Shown here in pieces: positions 21,476 through 30,518 of a DNA stretch of 49,215 nt. The DNA is from a bacterium (lineage in GTDB: Bacteria; Krumholzibacteriota; Krumholzibacteriia; LZORAL124-64-63): NCBI GenBank assembly GCA_024231905.1, contig JAAEQC010000159.1:1-49215 (forward strand), given 5' to 3'. The notes beneath the pieces were generated by a model. That model searched no databases and was not told the origin of the DNA. It saw only the letters and a list, made by a program, of their open reading frames with translations. The position numbers and the translations under genes are program-made. The first letter of the stretch is position 1. Every line of letters begins with the position of its first letter.

Positions 21476-22063
21476 ATGAAGGCCATGATTGCACTACTAG
21501 CCCTAGCCTCCATGATGGTTGTGGCGTCTGGGTTTATCGGGTTCAGTGGGGGCGGAAGGTCGGTCGCCATCGAGGGTGGCGTGGACCCACCGGACACGCT
21601 GGACACAACCTTGTGGTTCTCAGACTCTACCAACACCATGTACCGCTTCTATTCAAACCAGGCGCTCTGGATGGATGAGGGGGAATGGATTCAGTTCTCT
21701 CACATCAACGCTGCCCATGCGGGGTTTTTGAAATTCGGAGACAGGGTGGTCAGTGACACCACCACCGGGGCCCCGGACGGGTTTTGGAGAAAAGACTCGT
21801 CGGTTGTCTCGGAGATTCGGTGGATGTCAGAGAGAAACGGGGCCGCTGCCGCCTGCACACTGGATGTGTTCACCAACAGAAACGCGGGCGGCCCAGTGTT
21901 GGCCATCACTAAAATCGTTGGCCCATACCAGGAAGATTCAACGGGCGTGGGGTTGGTGCTCCCCGATTCTGTTCGCATCTCGGCAGCGACCCGGGCGATG
22001 GGAGCCAATGAACCAGACGCGCCCGTGCTCCGGCTGCGAGTTCACAAGTTCAGAAGGCCGTAA
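21476..22063 (+). CDS. Exported protein, PPDTLD family copy 3 (195 aa)
   Basis: Signal sequence MIALLALASMMVVASGFIG, then GFSGGGRSVAI as in copy 1. DPPDTLDTTLWFS, ALWMDEGEW, ACTLDVF (shared with copy 2) and the end LRVHKFRRP follow. AGGAGG lies five bases before the ATG. It is directly followed by the large terminase gene. Confidence 0.75.
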   Translation: MKAMIALLALASMMVVASGFIGFSGGGRSVAIEGGVDPPDTLDTTLWFSDSTNTMYRFYSNQALWMDEGEWIQFSHINAAHAGFLKFGDRVVSDTTTGAPDGFWRKDSSVVSEIRWMSERNGAAAACTLDVFTNRNAGGPVLAITKIVGPYQEDSTGVGLVLPDSVRISAATRAMGANEPDAPVLRLRVHKFRRP

Positions 22064-22065
22064 CG

Positions 22066-23700
22066 ATGCAGAACGAGGACGAATATCTAGAGCAGCTCGC
22101 TCGTCGCGCGGCGATGATGCGGAAGAACAAGCTGTTCGGGTTCGTCCCCAACAAGCCACAGCTCGACTTCATGGAGAACCAGGACAACTTCCTCCTGGCC
22201 GCCATCGGGGCCAACAAACTTGGAAAGTCGACGCTGGTGTGTGTGGAGGGGATCTCGCACGCTATGGGAATCCGCCCCTTCTTCCCCTCCGGGCATCACC
22301 TCCACACCGTACGAATGCCGTCTGGGGACCAGATCCGCGTGCCCAATGTGGGGCAGGTGGTCGCCGAAGACTACCCGAACGGCGTGGACAAGATCCAGTG
22401 GCCCATGTGGCAAGAGTGGCTACCCCGCGACAGTTTCAAGATCGCCAAGACAGAGCGTGGGGTCATCCGCGAGCTGTGGGTCGATGTCTCGTGGTGCCCG
22501 TGGGCCGACAAGAACGACTCCAACTACCCGTGGTCCATCGTGTACTTCATGGCCTACGAGCAGAAGCGGAAGAAGTTCGCAGGCATCGACCCTGACTGGA
22601 TCCTGAACGACGAGCCGCCCCCGAAGGCGGTGTGGCTGGAGCAGATCCGTGGGCTGGTGTCCACTGGTGGGAAGTGGATGGGCGCGATGACCTGCATCGA
22701 TAACGAGCAGACCTACATCTACGACATCTTCTTCCCCCCGAAGGATCACAAGCCAGCAGAGTCAGACAAGGAGGGCCAGAGAACCCAGACGCTCCTGACG
22801 GGCGCGAGTACACACTGCGTCACGGGCTCGATGTACGACAATCTCTTGGATGAGGAGACAGGCTCTGGTGGGCTGAAGAAAGAGAACATCGAGATGTTCG
22901 CCAGCCTCCTCACCGACGAGGAGAGGGCGGTGCGCATCGAGGGCAAGATGCTGCACCTGATCGGTACAGAGTACGGTGCCCTGTGGGACTCCGACGTCCA
23001 TGTGGTGCCCCACAGAGAGCCGAACCCCGATCACGTCCAGATCATGGCGGCGGATGCCCACCCGACGAAGCCCTACGCCATGCTCTGGTTCGAGATAGAC
23101 CCGCACAACCAGGTGTACGTGTATGCGGAGTCCTTCGACAAGTCACTCATCGACATCCCCATGATTTCGGACGAGATCAAGCAGGTCGAGGGATGGGAGC
23201 GCGACGAGTACCGGAAGACGTGGCGCGAGCGGTCTTCGGCCGTGGAGCCCGTCTATCGGCTGATTGACCCCCTAGCGCAGTCCCTCGACAAAGGGAAGGG
23301 GTTGAGCGCCATCCAACAATTCGCCATCGAACACGACCTGTACTTCGTGCCCTGGATGCGTGGCAACAAAGCCAACCGCATCCGCAACGTGAAGCCCCTC
23401 CTGAAGCGCGGCGAAGGACCACACGCGCTGCCACGTCTCACGGTCTCAGAGAACTGCCGAGAGACGATCTTCCAGATCCCGCGGTACCGCGAGCGGATGC
23501 CGAAGGATCCAGAAACTCAGGAGAGAACCGGGGCCATGATCCCCGTGAACGATGACCTGGTCCAACCGATCATCGCTGTGGCTAACTTGAATCTGAACTT
23601 CGCGGACTACGAGTCCATGAAGTGGGGCAATCGGGCCAAGATCGTGAACATGAATCGTGGCAACAGCACGTATCTACGCCACGTGGTGGGTGGGTGGTAA
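22066..23700 (+). CDS. terL: Terminase large subunit
   Basis: A 544-residue packaging motor. The Walker A-like AIGANKLGKST is at about residues 46-56, the Walker B-like WILNDEPP near 183, a coupling region QTYIYDIF, and the nuclease domain begins at MAADAHPTKPYAM near 331 with a second acid in LIDPLAQS. Length and motif order fit TerL. It starts three bases after the previous stop without a strong ribosome binding site. No small subunit is recognisable next to it. Confidence 0.88.
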   Translation: MQNEDEYLEQLARRAAMMRKNKLFGFVPNKPQLDFMENQDNFLLAAIGANKLGKSTLVCVEGISHAMGIRPFFPSGHHLHTVRMPSGDQIRVPNVGQVVAEDYPNGVDKIQWPMWQEWLPRDSFKIAKTERGVIRELWVDVSWCPWADKNDSNYPWSIVYFMAYEQKRKKFAGIDPDWILNDEPPPKAVWLEQIRGLVSTGGKWMGAMTCIDNEQTYIYDIFFPPKDHKPAESDKEGQRTQTLLTGASTHCVTGSMYDNLLDEETGSGGLKKENIEMFASLLTDEERAVRIEGKMLHLIGTEYGALWDSDVHVVPHREPNPDHVQIMAADAHPTKPYAMLWFEIDPHNQVYVYAESFDKSLIDIPMISDEIKQVEGWERDEYRKTWRERSSAVEPVYRLIDPLAQSLDKGKGLSAIQQFAIEHDLYFVPWMRGNKANRIRNVKPLLKRGEGPHALPRLTVSENCRETIFQIPRYRERMPKDPETQERTGAMIPVNDDLVQPIIAVANLNLNFADYESMKWGNRAKIVNMNRGNSTYLRHVVGGW

Positions 23701-26063
23701 TGGCTGCGTCTCTAAGTTTCAACAGTAAGTTCAAGAGCGAGTTGTTCGAGCGACTCCAGAACGACATCTCGCTGGCCAAGACGGCCCGGCACGAGTGGCT
23801 GCAGGAGTACCGTCGCTCGTACCGGCAGTACCGGAACATCGTGCCGCCGAAGAACATACCGTGGGAGGGGTGCGCCAACCTGCACCCCCCGATGACCACC
23901 AGGGCTGTGGAGCAGTTGGTGCGGCGCATGGTGATGTTCTTCATCCAGGACAAGGAGTACGTCACCCTCACCGCCAACTCCGCGGTGACCTCATCGCTGG
24001 GGATGGCGCAGAAGGTGGAGCAATTCCTACGGTGGGCGGCTGAGTCCGAGCTTGACTACTTCCGCTTCGTGGATGGGTTCGTCCGAGAGATGGTGATCGG
24101 TGGAACTGGCATCGCCATGACCACATGGTGCCGAGACGAGCGTATCGTCGGCGACACCATGATCCTCGGCCGCGACCGCATCACCCAGACGCACCCCGGA
24201 GGTGACCCACAGTACCGCAGTGTGGGCGAGCAGGTGCGGAGGGGGGCTCCGATAGACCAGATTGTCAACGAGGTCTTCGGGTCGCAAAACCTGCAAGTGA
24301 CGTCGCGAAAGAAGCTCAGCGGCGGCAAGGGGCGAGAAAAGTGGGCAGTGAGCTTCAAGGAGAACGGGGTCCCCAAAGACGGCTTCATTCACGTCGACAA
24401 GCGAGAAGAGCTAGGCGACGAGATCGAAGTCATCGCAGAGGTGCCAAGGCTGGTGGAGAACCAACCAGTCCTGGAGTTCTTGTCTGCGGAAGATGTGATT
24501 GTCCCTTCCGGGAACTGGACGATCCAAAAAGCACCGCTCGTCGCTGTCCGGCGCTTCGCGCCGTGGGACATGGTGCAGGCGCGGGTGAAGTCGGGCGAGT
24601 GGGACCTGACGTCCACGGAGATGCGGACTCTCCAAGACCAAGTGGAGGGTGTGGGTGGTACCGGGAGGGTCGAGGACGGCGCTGGTGGGTATTCAGCGGA
24701 CGCCGACGAGATCGCGAGGGATGACGACGAGTTCCTTGGGGTGGACTCCGAGCTGTTCCGGCGGAGGATGATCCCGTACTTCCAAGTGACCACGAAGTAC
24801 GATATCTCCAGCATCAAGGGATCGGGCCTCAGCGAGACCCAGGCCATCATCCTGCCCATGCACAAGATGGTGGCGCGGGTTCACTTCGACGAGAGCGACA
24901 ACCGGGCGGGGATGCGGAACCTGGTCGCTCACAATTTCATCAACGTGAAGCGGGAGTTCTACGGCTACAGCCTTCCCTCCCTCATCGAGCCGCTACAGAC
25001 AGAGCGGAACGCGATGACGAACATGCGGGTTGACCGCGAGTCGATCACCGGAAACCCGGTGATGTTCGTGGACCACACCGCGAGGCTGGATCGAGAGACG
25101 ATGACCTATGGGCCCGGAGACGTGGTCCGGGTGTCGTCTCCCCGAGAGAACGTGCTCATCCCGCAGTGGCCGAACTCCCAGATTGACGGGCTGCGGATCG
25201 AACAGATGTTGGATGCGTTCGCCGAGGACCTCACCACGATCGGAGGGCCCTCGGTTGGACGGTCGGAATCGCGGCCGAACGCTCAGAGAACCGCTCGCGG
25301 CGCACAGCTCCTCATGGGGCAGATGCAGTTCAACGTGGCGTACGAAGCGGAGAGCGTTGCCCCCTCGATCGTGACGCTGTGGAAACAGGTCCACTCCTGG
25401 TACTCACACCGCATGCCAAAGGGTAAGGAGTTCCGAATCTTTGGCACGGATGAAGTCCAGGCGTGGGAGAGCCGCCAGGAACTCCGTGGGGACTTTGACT
25501 TCCGGTTCGAGGCCGGTAATGCCGTCCTGAACGAGGAAACTCGACGATATAACCTCACCGAGTATTTTCAACTGGTGGCTCCCATCGCCAACGCAGCGCC
25601 AGGGGCTATTCGGCCGCCACTTCGACGCCTAGCCCTGGAGCTGGGACGCCTGCGGTCGATCAAGGACCCGGAGCGGTTCCTGCCGCCAGACGAGGAGCCG
25701 TACGGCGAGCCCCTAAGCCCGCAGCAGGAGCACGAGGTCCTGATCATGGGCCGCCCGATTGGCGTCCACCCGGACGATCCCCACGAACTCCACATGCAAG
25801 CGCACACGGAGTTCTTCATGTCGAACGCCGTGGGGCTCCTGCCAGCAGGGATGGTGAAGCACTTCGAGAACCACTTGATGGAGCACCGGCAGATGGCGGT
25901 AGTCGCAGCCGGGCAGCGTGAGATGGGAGGCCCCCTGGGCATGAGCGGTAACCCGGCGATCAACGCGGGGCCGGGCCAGGCCCCAACCACGCAGCCGCAG
26001 GCGGTAGGGGCGCCACAGGCGCCGAACTCGGGGCCAGGAGTGGAGGGGCTTGGTATTGGCTGA
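23700..26063 (+). CDS. Portal protein (P22/podovirus type)
   Basis: A 787-residue portal. IPWEGCANLHPPMTTRAVEQLV near residue 53, the acidic middle, NVKREFYGYSLPSLIEPLQTE and the C-terminal helical region follow the order of large podovirus portal proteins that form the dodecameric DNA channel. The end is Gly/Pro/Gln-rich. The ATG overlaps the terminase stop. An 8-bp-arm palindrome (25044-25063) lies inside. Confidence 0.88.
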   Translation: MAASLSFNSKFKSELFERLQNDISLAKTARHEWLQEYRRSYRQYRNIVPPKNIPWEGCANLHPPMTTRAVEQLVRRMVMFFIQDKEYVTLTANSAVTSSLGMAQKVEQFLRWAAESELDYFRFVDGFVREMVIGGTGIAMTTWCRDERIVGDTMILGRDRITQTHPGGDPQYRSVGEQVRRGAPIDQIVNEVFGSQNLQVTSRKKLSGGKGREKWAVSFKENGVPKDGFIHVDKREELGDEIEVIAEVPRLVENQPVLEFLSAEDVIVPSGNWTIQKAPLVAVRRFAPWDMVQARVKSGEWDLTSTEMRTLQDQVEGVGGTGRVEDGAGGYSADADEIARDDDEFLGVDSELFRRRMIPYFQVTTKYDISSIKGSGLSETQAIILPMHKMVARVHFDESDNRAGMRNLVAHNFINVKREFYGYSLPSLIEPLQTERNAMTNMRVDRESITGNPVMFVDHTARLDRETMTYGPGDVVRVSSPRENVLIPQWPNSQIDGLRIEQMLDAFAEDLTTIGGPSVGRSESRPNAQRTARGAQLLMGQMQFNVAYEAESVAPSIVTLWKQVHSWYSHRMPKGKEFRIFGTDEVQAWESRQELRGDFDFRFEAGNAVLNEETRRYNLTEYFQLVAPIANAAPGAIRPPLRRLALELGRLRSIKDPERFLPPDEEPYGEPLSPQQEHEVLIMGRPIGVHPDDPHELHMQAHTEFFMSNAVGLLPAGMVKHFENHLMEHRQMAVVAAGQREMGGPLGMSGNPAINAGPGQAPTTQPQAVGAPQAPNSGPGVEGLGIG
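25044..25063. promoter_or_regulatory. Palindromic operator candidate inside the portal gene
   Basis: ATCACC-N8-GGTGAT, where the inner bases also pair to give 8-bp arms (ATCACCGG/CCGGTGAT). Confidence 0.35.
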
Positions 26064-26448
26064 GGAACACACCCCGTACAAGGTGAAACGACCCGAGAAG
26101 TACACCCACAACGGGGTGAATAAGTACCTGAAGCTGAGAGACAAAGAGGTGAGGCTGTTAGCTAAACCCCTGAACATGGAGCAGGTCGGCGCGCTGATTC
26201 AGAACTCTCACCACCGCCACTTCATGGCCAGATTGAAGATGGCCATGAAGGCGTGGATGGACGAGGCGTTCTCCCCTGGCGCCACAAAAGACTTTGAATA
26301 CTACCGGGGGGTTGTCACAGCGTACCGTGAGGTGTTAGAGCTAGAGGGTAAGCTCTGGGATGAGGCGTCCGCCGAACCCAGGGAGCAAGCCAAAGTTCCG
26401 GAGGAGCAGGAGCAAGCTGACTTCCCGGGCGAACTAAAAGGGGCGTAG
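26056..26448 (+). CDS. Small virion-cluster protein (130 aa)
   Basis: Starts at TTG with GGAGGGG seven bases upstream, overlapping the portal stop. Basic helical N-terminal half (KRPEKYTHNGVNKYLKLRDK), acidic end. Its position between portal and scaffold suggests an assembly factor. No family recognised. Confidence 0.7.
   Translation: MAEEHTPYKVKRPEKYTHNGVNKYLKLRDKEVRLLAKPLNMEQVGALIQNSHHRHFMARLKMAMKAWMDEAFSPGATKDFEYYRGVVTAYREVLELEGKLWDEASAEPREQAKVPEEQEQADFPGELKGA
26068..26120. promoter_or_regulatory. Tandem palindromic operator candidates
   Basis: CACACC-N8-GGTGAA (26068-26087) and TACACC-N8-GGTGAA (26101-26120), with starts 33 bp apart, matching the 32-bp spacing of the control-region pair. 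They span the start of the gene after the portal. A weaker relative (GTAACC-N8-GGTGAA) is at 26561-26580. Confidence 0.5.
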
Positions 26449-26451
26449 CAC

Positions 26452-27330
26452 ATGCCCGACGAGATCGATGATCTCCTGGAAGTACACGAAAGGGTGCCGG
26501 AAACCGGGGACTCTTCCAGCCCCGGCGGCCCTGACGGCAAACCCAGACGCGACCAGGCGCGTAACCCTGATGAGGGTGAACCGACTCCGGCAGTCCCAAA
26601 CGCTGACGACGGAAGGCCAGCGCGGAATGTCGTAGCAGAGCTGGAGCGCAAAAACTCCAGGCTAGAAGAGCAGGTCGGACAGTTGATGGGCCACGTCCTC
26701 GGCGGAAAGCCAGAGGCCGAGGACGCTCTGCCCCACACTCCGAAGGAGTTGAAGGCGCTTCTGGAGGAGGGGGAGGCAGACGCCTACCTCGCCGCCCAGG
26801 AAGCTAACAACACCTGGAGGATGGCCAAGCAGCGAGAGAGCATCAAGTCTGAGCTGGACATGCAACGGCAAGCCGAAGAGCTGGACAAGTACGTCAAGTC
26901 AGCGATGGGCAACGGGTCGGATCCGGACTGGAACGACCTCTTGGATGCTGAGGTGCGGGCTCTCCGCAAGCGGTTCCCCTCCCTTCCGGAGGAGAACGCG
27001 AAGATTGCGGCTACGATGCACCTGCGAAACCAGGCGAGCCTGAAGGGATCGGAGGAAGGCTTGCGCGACGAGAGTGATCGGCGTAGTTCCCGGCGCTCCG
27101 ACAGCGAGTCTCCGCGCTGGAGAGACGAGGGGAAGGGCTCGATAGACTTCGACGCTCCGAACCGCGGCTTCAACGAGCGTGAGCAGGACCTGCTCACCCG
27201 GTACAAGATGGAACACCTGATGGAGAGAGGGTCCACGCCTGAGATCGAAAACCGACGGCGTGCATCTATCAAGCGCATCCGAGAGAGTCAGAAGTGGATG
27301 GCCGAGATGAACCGTGGAGGTAACCGATGA
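26452..27330 (+). CDS. Scaffold-like protein (292 aa)
   Basis: A strongly charged, mostly helical protein with a disordered N-terminus, a coiled coil (VVAELERKNSRLEEQVGQLMG) and an Arg-rich C-terminus, as in capsid scaffolding proteins. It lies between the portal and capsid genes, where a scaffold is expected. Confidence 0.7.
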   Translation: MPDEIDDLLEVHERVPETGDSSSPGGPDGKPRRDQARNPDEGEPTPAVPNADDGRPARNVVAELERKNSRLEEQVGQLMGHVLGGKPEAEDALPHTPKELKALLEEGEADAYLAAQEANNTWRMAKQRESIKSELDMQRQAEELDKYVKSAMGNGSDPDWNDLLDAEVRALRKRFPSLPEENAKIAATMHLRNQASLKGSEEGLRDESDRRSSRRSDSESPRWRDEGKGSIDFDAPNRGFNEREQDLLTRYKMEHLMERGSTPEIENRRRASIKRIRESQKWMAEMNRGGNR

Positions 27331-28109
27331 GCAACAACGAACTAGAAGGACTGCTTGGGGGGCCAGATGCCACCGAAGTGTCCGGTCTGTCTGATGCCAT
27401 CGATGCCGATCCCGGGATGGACATGCTCGACGAAACCGCTGTGGAGAAGATTCGCGAAGACGGCCTCGAAGGGCTCGCGCCCGGCGAAGAGGTCATCGAG
27501 TCGATCTTCCACAAACTCAGTCCGGACCAGAAAGCCGCTGCACTGACCTCGTTGAACCTTGCTTCCACCACGAACCACAACTATCGGGACCCGATGTTCA
27601 TCGACCCGAAGACCGCGCCCCCCGAGATTCACCTACACTGGCTTGGACCAGGAGTGGTGGAGGGTTTCGGCACACGTGGGTACGCACCTGTTCGTCGGAC
27701 ACCGGAGACCCTGAAGTGGGTCCCGAACTGCCCGGCATTCGGGACAAAGCCGTACATCACGCACGGGCGCATGGTTCTTGGCTGGATCACTCAGAGGGAA
27801 TACCTGATCAGAATCAGCCAGGAATTCCAGTCGATGTCTGCCCACCAGACGAAGATGGACGACATGACCCGATCTGCGGTCGAGAACGTCCACCGGAAAC
27901 TGGGGGTATCGACGGAAGAGGCTAGGCGGCTCGACCAGGGAAGCGCGACAGGAGTCACACTCACCCGTGGTGGTGATCCAGGCTCCCCGGCACGTCGTGA
28001 CGTGGTCGATGCCGATCAGGCAGCAGCCGCTCTGCGCGGTCCAGCGACAGAGGTCGAGACCTCTGCGGACCGTGGCGGCACGAAGCGTCGGGTGAAACGG
28101 GGTCACTGA
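27327..28109 (+). CDS. Virion-cluster hypothetical protein (260 aa)
   Basis: The ATG overlaps the scaffold stop (ATGA) and has GGAGGTAACC upstream. An acidic N-terminus, a globular middle (PPEIHLHWLGPGVVEGFGTRGY) and a Lys/Arg-rich C-terminus (GGTKRRVKRGH). It may be a capsid-assembly or internal protein. No family recognised. Confidence 0.65.
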   Translation: MSNNELEGLLGGPDATEVSGLSDAIDADPGMDMLDETAVEKIREDGLEGLAPGEEVIESIFHKLSPDQKAAALTSLNLASTTNHNYRDPMFIDPKTAPPEIHLHWLGPGVVEGFGTRGYAPVRRTPETLKWVPNCPAFGTKPYITHGRMVLGWITQREYLIRISQEFQSMSAHQTKMDDMTRSAVENVHRKLGVSTEEARRLDQGSATGVTLTRGGDPGSPARRDVVDADQAAAALRGPATEVETSADRGGTKRRVKRGH

Positions 28110-28133
28110 CACAGAACCTTGGAGTAAACCGAC

Positions 28134-28709
28134 ATGGCGAACACTGACGCCCCATTTGGGCTGCGTTTCGTCACGAACAAGTACACTGGGTCCAGCCCGC
28201 CTGTACGTCAGTATCCGGCGGACGCAACGACGACTGTGTACCGTGGGCAGCTGGTGGAAATCGGCTCCGGCGTTGTGTATCGGATCGCCGACGGCGCGTA
28301 CACGGCCGGTATGGTCGTCGGAGTTGCCATGGGCAGCCACGACGGAACGGGCAGTGGCCTGGTAAACATCCCCATCGTCTCGGCGGCAGGCAGTCGCTTC
28401 GCCATTCAGGCGAACGACGCGTTCTCCGGATCTTCTGTCGCCCCCGTCACCAGCGAGGCCACGTTCTGGGCCATGGCTGGCTACGACGAATACTTCCACA
28501 TCACCGGAAACACCACAGAGACGTTCACCGGATCGGGCCGGAGCGAGGCCGAGCTGAACGGTGCGGGCGCACACGCCACCCAGGGCGTATTCCGTGTAGT
28601 TGATTACGAAAACGTCGCGGGACATGCGTGGGGTGCGTTCATGATGGCGATCGTGGAGATCAATCCGACCGCGATGGCTAAGGGTCCCGAACAAGTCATG
28701 AGTGGCTAA
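28134..28709 (+). CDS. Head decoration-type structural protein (191 aa)
   Basis: MANTDAPFGLRFV is a typical start of structural proteins encoded just before the capsid gene in many environmental podoviruses. A beta-rich body (GVVYRIADGAYTAGMVVGVAMG) follows. Role on the capsid surface is inferred from family and position. Confidence 0.75.
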   Translation: MANTDAPFGLRFVTNKYTGSSPPVRQYPADATTTVYRGQLVEIGSGVVYRIADGAYTAGMVVGVAMGSHDGTGSGLVNIPIVSAAGSRFAIQANDAFSGSSVAPVTSEATFWAMAGYDEYFHITGNTTETFTGSGRSEAELNGAGAHATQGVFRVVDYENVAGHAWGAFMMAIVEINPTAMAKGPEQVMSG

Positions 28710-28724
28710 GAAAGGGGGTAACGA

Positions 28725-29630
28725 ATGGCTGGTCTTGTTCTGCGCTCCACTTTCAAGGACCTCTACGAGGAGCGCCTGCCGTACCTGGAGGAGCTGATCT
28801 ACAATGCGTACGACGAGCATGTGGATGAGTACAGCCAGGTCCTGAACATGAACACGTCGTCGCGGATGTCCGAGACGGACTTCTCCGTGGCCGAGTTCGG
28901 CCTCTTCCCGACAAAGGCGGAGGGCACAGACCTGACGCTCGACTCGATCGAGCCGGGCTACACGAAGACCCACACCCACGTCACGTACGCTCGTGGCACC
29001 GAGGTGACGAAGGAGTCTCTGCAGGACGACCAGGATGGCATCATGGCGGACCAGGCGTACGGCCTGGGCTTCGCTGGGCGCCAGACGGTCGAGACTGTGG
29101 CCTTTGATGAGGTCTTCAACAACGGCTTCACCACGTCCACGTCAGCCGATGGGCTGTCGATCTACAACAGCTCGCACGAGCTGGTGAAGGGTGGTACGTG
29201 GAGCAACACTGCCTCGGCGGACCTCGACGTCCCGTCGCTGGAGGCTGCTCTCACGCACTTCGCTGGACTCGTGGATGAGGCTGGCAAGAAGATTCGCATG
29301 ATGGCGTCCAAGTTGGTCGTTCCCACGGCGCTCCTGTACCAGGCCATCCGCCTGGTGGAGTCCGAGGGCCGTCCGGACACCGCCGACCGTGCGAAGAACG
29401 CGTTCCGAAACTTCTCCATCAGCATCTTCGAGGGTCACTACCTGTCGTCTTCGACAGCGTGGTTCCTCTGTGCCGACGCACGGCAGCTGAAGGCGAAGTT
29501 CTACTGGCGTCAGCGTCCGCAGGTGGAGTCCGAGGTCGACTTCTGGAGCAAGTCCGGAATGACCTCCATGGACCTCCGCTTCTCGGTTGGCGTCTCGGAT
29601 CCCCGCGGCCTCTACGGCTCGACGGGCTGA
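28725..29630 (+). CDS. Major capsid protein
   Basis: A 301-residue protein with the layout of Mu-gpT/HK97-fold capsid proteins: an N-terminal helix (TFKDLYEERLPYLEELIYNAYD), an extended arm with YTKTHTHVTYARGTEVT, a helical spine around VETVAFDEVFNNG, and the late strand segments PTALLYQAIRL and SGMTSMDLRFSVG. GGGGG precedes the ATG. A strong hairpin follows it, as is common for highly expressed capsid genes. Confidence 0.85.
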   Translation: MAGLVLRSTFKDLYEERLPYLEELIYNAYDEHVDEYSQVLNMNTSSRMSETDFSVAEFGLFPTKAEGTDLTLDSIEPGYTKTHTHVTYARGTEVTKESLQDDQDGIMADQAYGLGFAGRQTVETVAFDEVFNNGFTTSTSADGLSIYNSSHELVKGGTWSNTASADLDVPSLEAALTHFAGLVDEAGKKIRMMASKLVVPTALLYQAIRLVESEGRPDTADRAKNAFRNFSISIFEGHYLSSSTAWFLCADARQLKAKFYWRQRPQVESEVDFWSKSGMTSMDLRFSVGVSDPRGLYGSTG

Positions 29631-29640
29631 TCAAAACGCT

Positions 29641-29671
29641 GGCCCTGCCGGGGATGACCCCTGGCAGGGCC
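29641..29671 (+). terminator. Hairpin after the capsid gene
   Basis: GGCCCTGCC-GGGG-ATGA-CCCC-T-GGCAGGGCC: two stacked perfect stems interrupted by one base. No T-tract, so it may protect the 3' end of capsid mRNA or attenuate downstream genes. Confidence 0.6.
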
Positions 29672-29690
29672 ACAACCATGGAGAACGACA

Positions 29691-30506
29691 ATGGCAACTA
29701 CCCCCACACACTTCAGTGGACCCACCAGAGTTTCTGGGAGTCCGATCTGGAGAGAGGCCCCGTCCATCTCGGCGGAGTCTGGGAAGATGACAGTCTTCGC
29801 TCCGGACCTTGGGTCGGTGCAGCTCTACGACGTTGGCCTGGCCACTGACTACACCGTCAACGAAGACGTTGGCTCTGTGGTGTGCGGTGGAGCGGGATGG
29901 ACCGACGCGTATTTCATCCAGGTCGACGTTGGCAACGATGACGCCCAGGTGGTCGGCTCAGTCAACGGGCGCCTTATCCTGACGGGCAACGACGCGAACA
30001 ACGATGGGGTCCAGCTTGGATTCTGGGGGCACACGGCCGCCGCGGCGTACAGGCGACTGCCGTTCCTGCCGACGGCTGGCACCACAATTCGGTTCGGGAT
30101 CAAAGCGAAGATCACCGAAGTGGCGACCACGGACATCCTGTTTGGCCTGACTGACGTTGAGCTGACCCCGTTCGTAGCCATCTCCGAGGGCATCTACATG
30201 CAGTCCATCGGGGCGGCGACGGTGCTGTCTGGGGTTCTGGAAAACGGCGGAGCCGCTACATCCACCACGCTCAACACTGACACGAGCACGATCACGGCCA
30301 ACACGTACTTCGAGGCAGGGTTCGTGGTGCACGGCGTGGACAGGGTCGATTTTTACATGGACGGCGTGAAGACGAGCACGACCACCATGACGAACCTGTC
30401 CACCGAGCCGCTGGCGCCAGTGATTTCGTTCCTGAACTTCGGTGCGGGCACGGCCGGTCGGACCATGACGATCGAGCGGCTCACCTGCACACAGACGACG
30501 GCATAG
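29691..30506 (+). CDS. Capsid-associated beta protein, paralog 1 (271 aa)
   Basis: Beta-rich with IRFGIKAKITEVATTDILFGLT, YFEAGFVVHGVDRVDFYMDG and an end GRTMTIERLTCTQTTA. The following gene repeats this order (EIVFGIKAKISDATQTDLLFG, YFTAGFIVQGL, KTLTIEKLFCYQTMI), so they are tandem paralogs. The jelly-roll-like pattern suggests head decoration or fibre proteins. GGAG is seven bases before the ATG. Confidence 0.75.
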   Translation: MATTPTHFSGPTRVSGSPIWREAPSISAESGKMTVFAPDLGSVQLYDVGLATDYTVNEDVGSVVCGGAGWTDAYFIQVDVGNDDAQVVGSVNGRLILTGNDANNDGVQLGFWGHTAAAAYRRLPFLPTAGTTIRFGIKAKITEVATTDILFGLTDVELTPFVAISEGIYMQSIGAATVLSGVLENGGAATSTTLNTDTSTITANTYFEAGFVVHGVDRVDFYMDGVKTSTTTMTNLSTEPLAPVISFLNFGAGTAGRTMTIERLTCTQTTA

Positions 30507-30518
30507 GGGGTAACCGAA

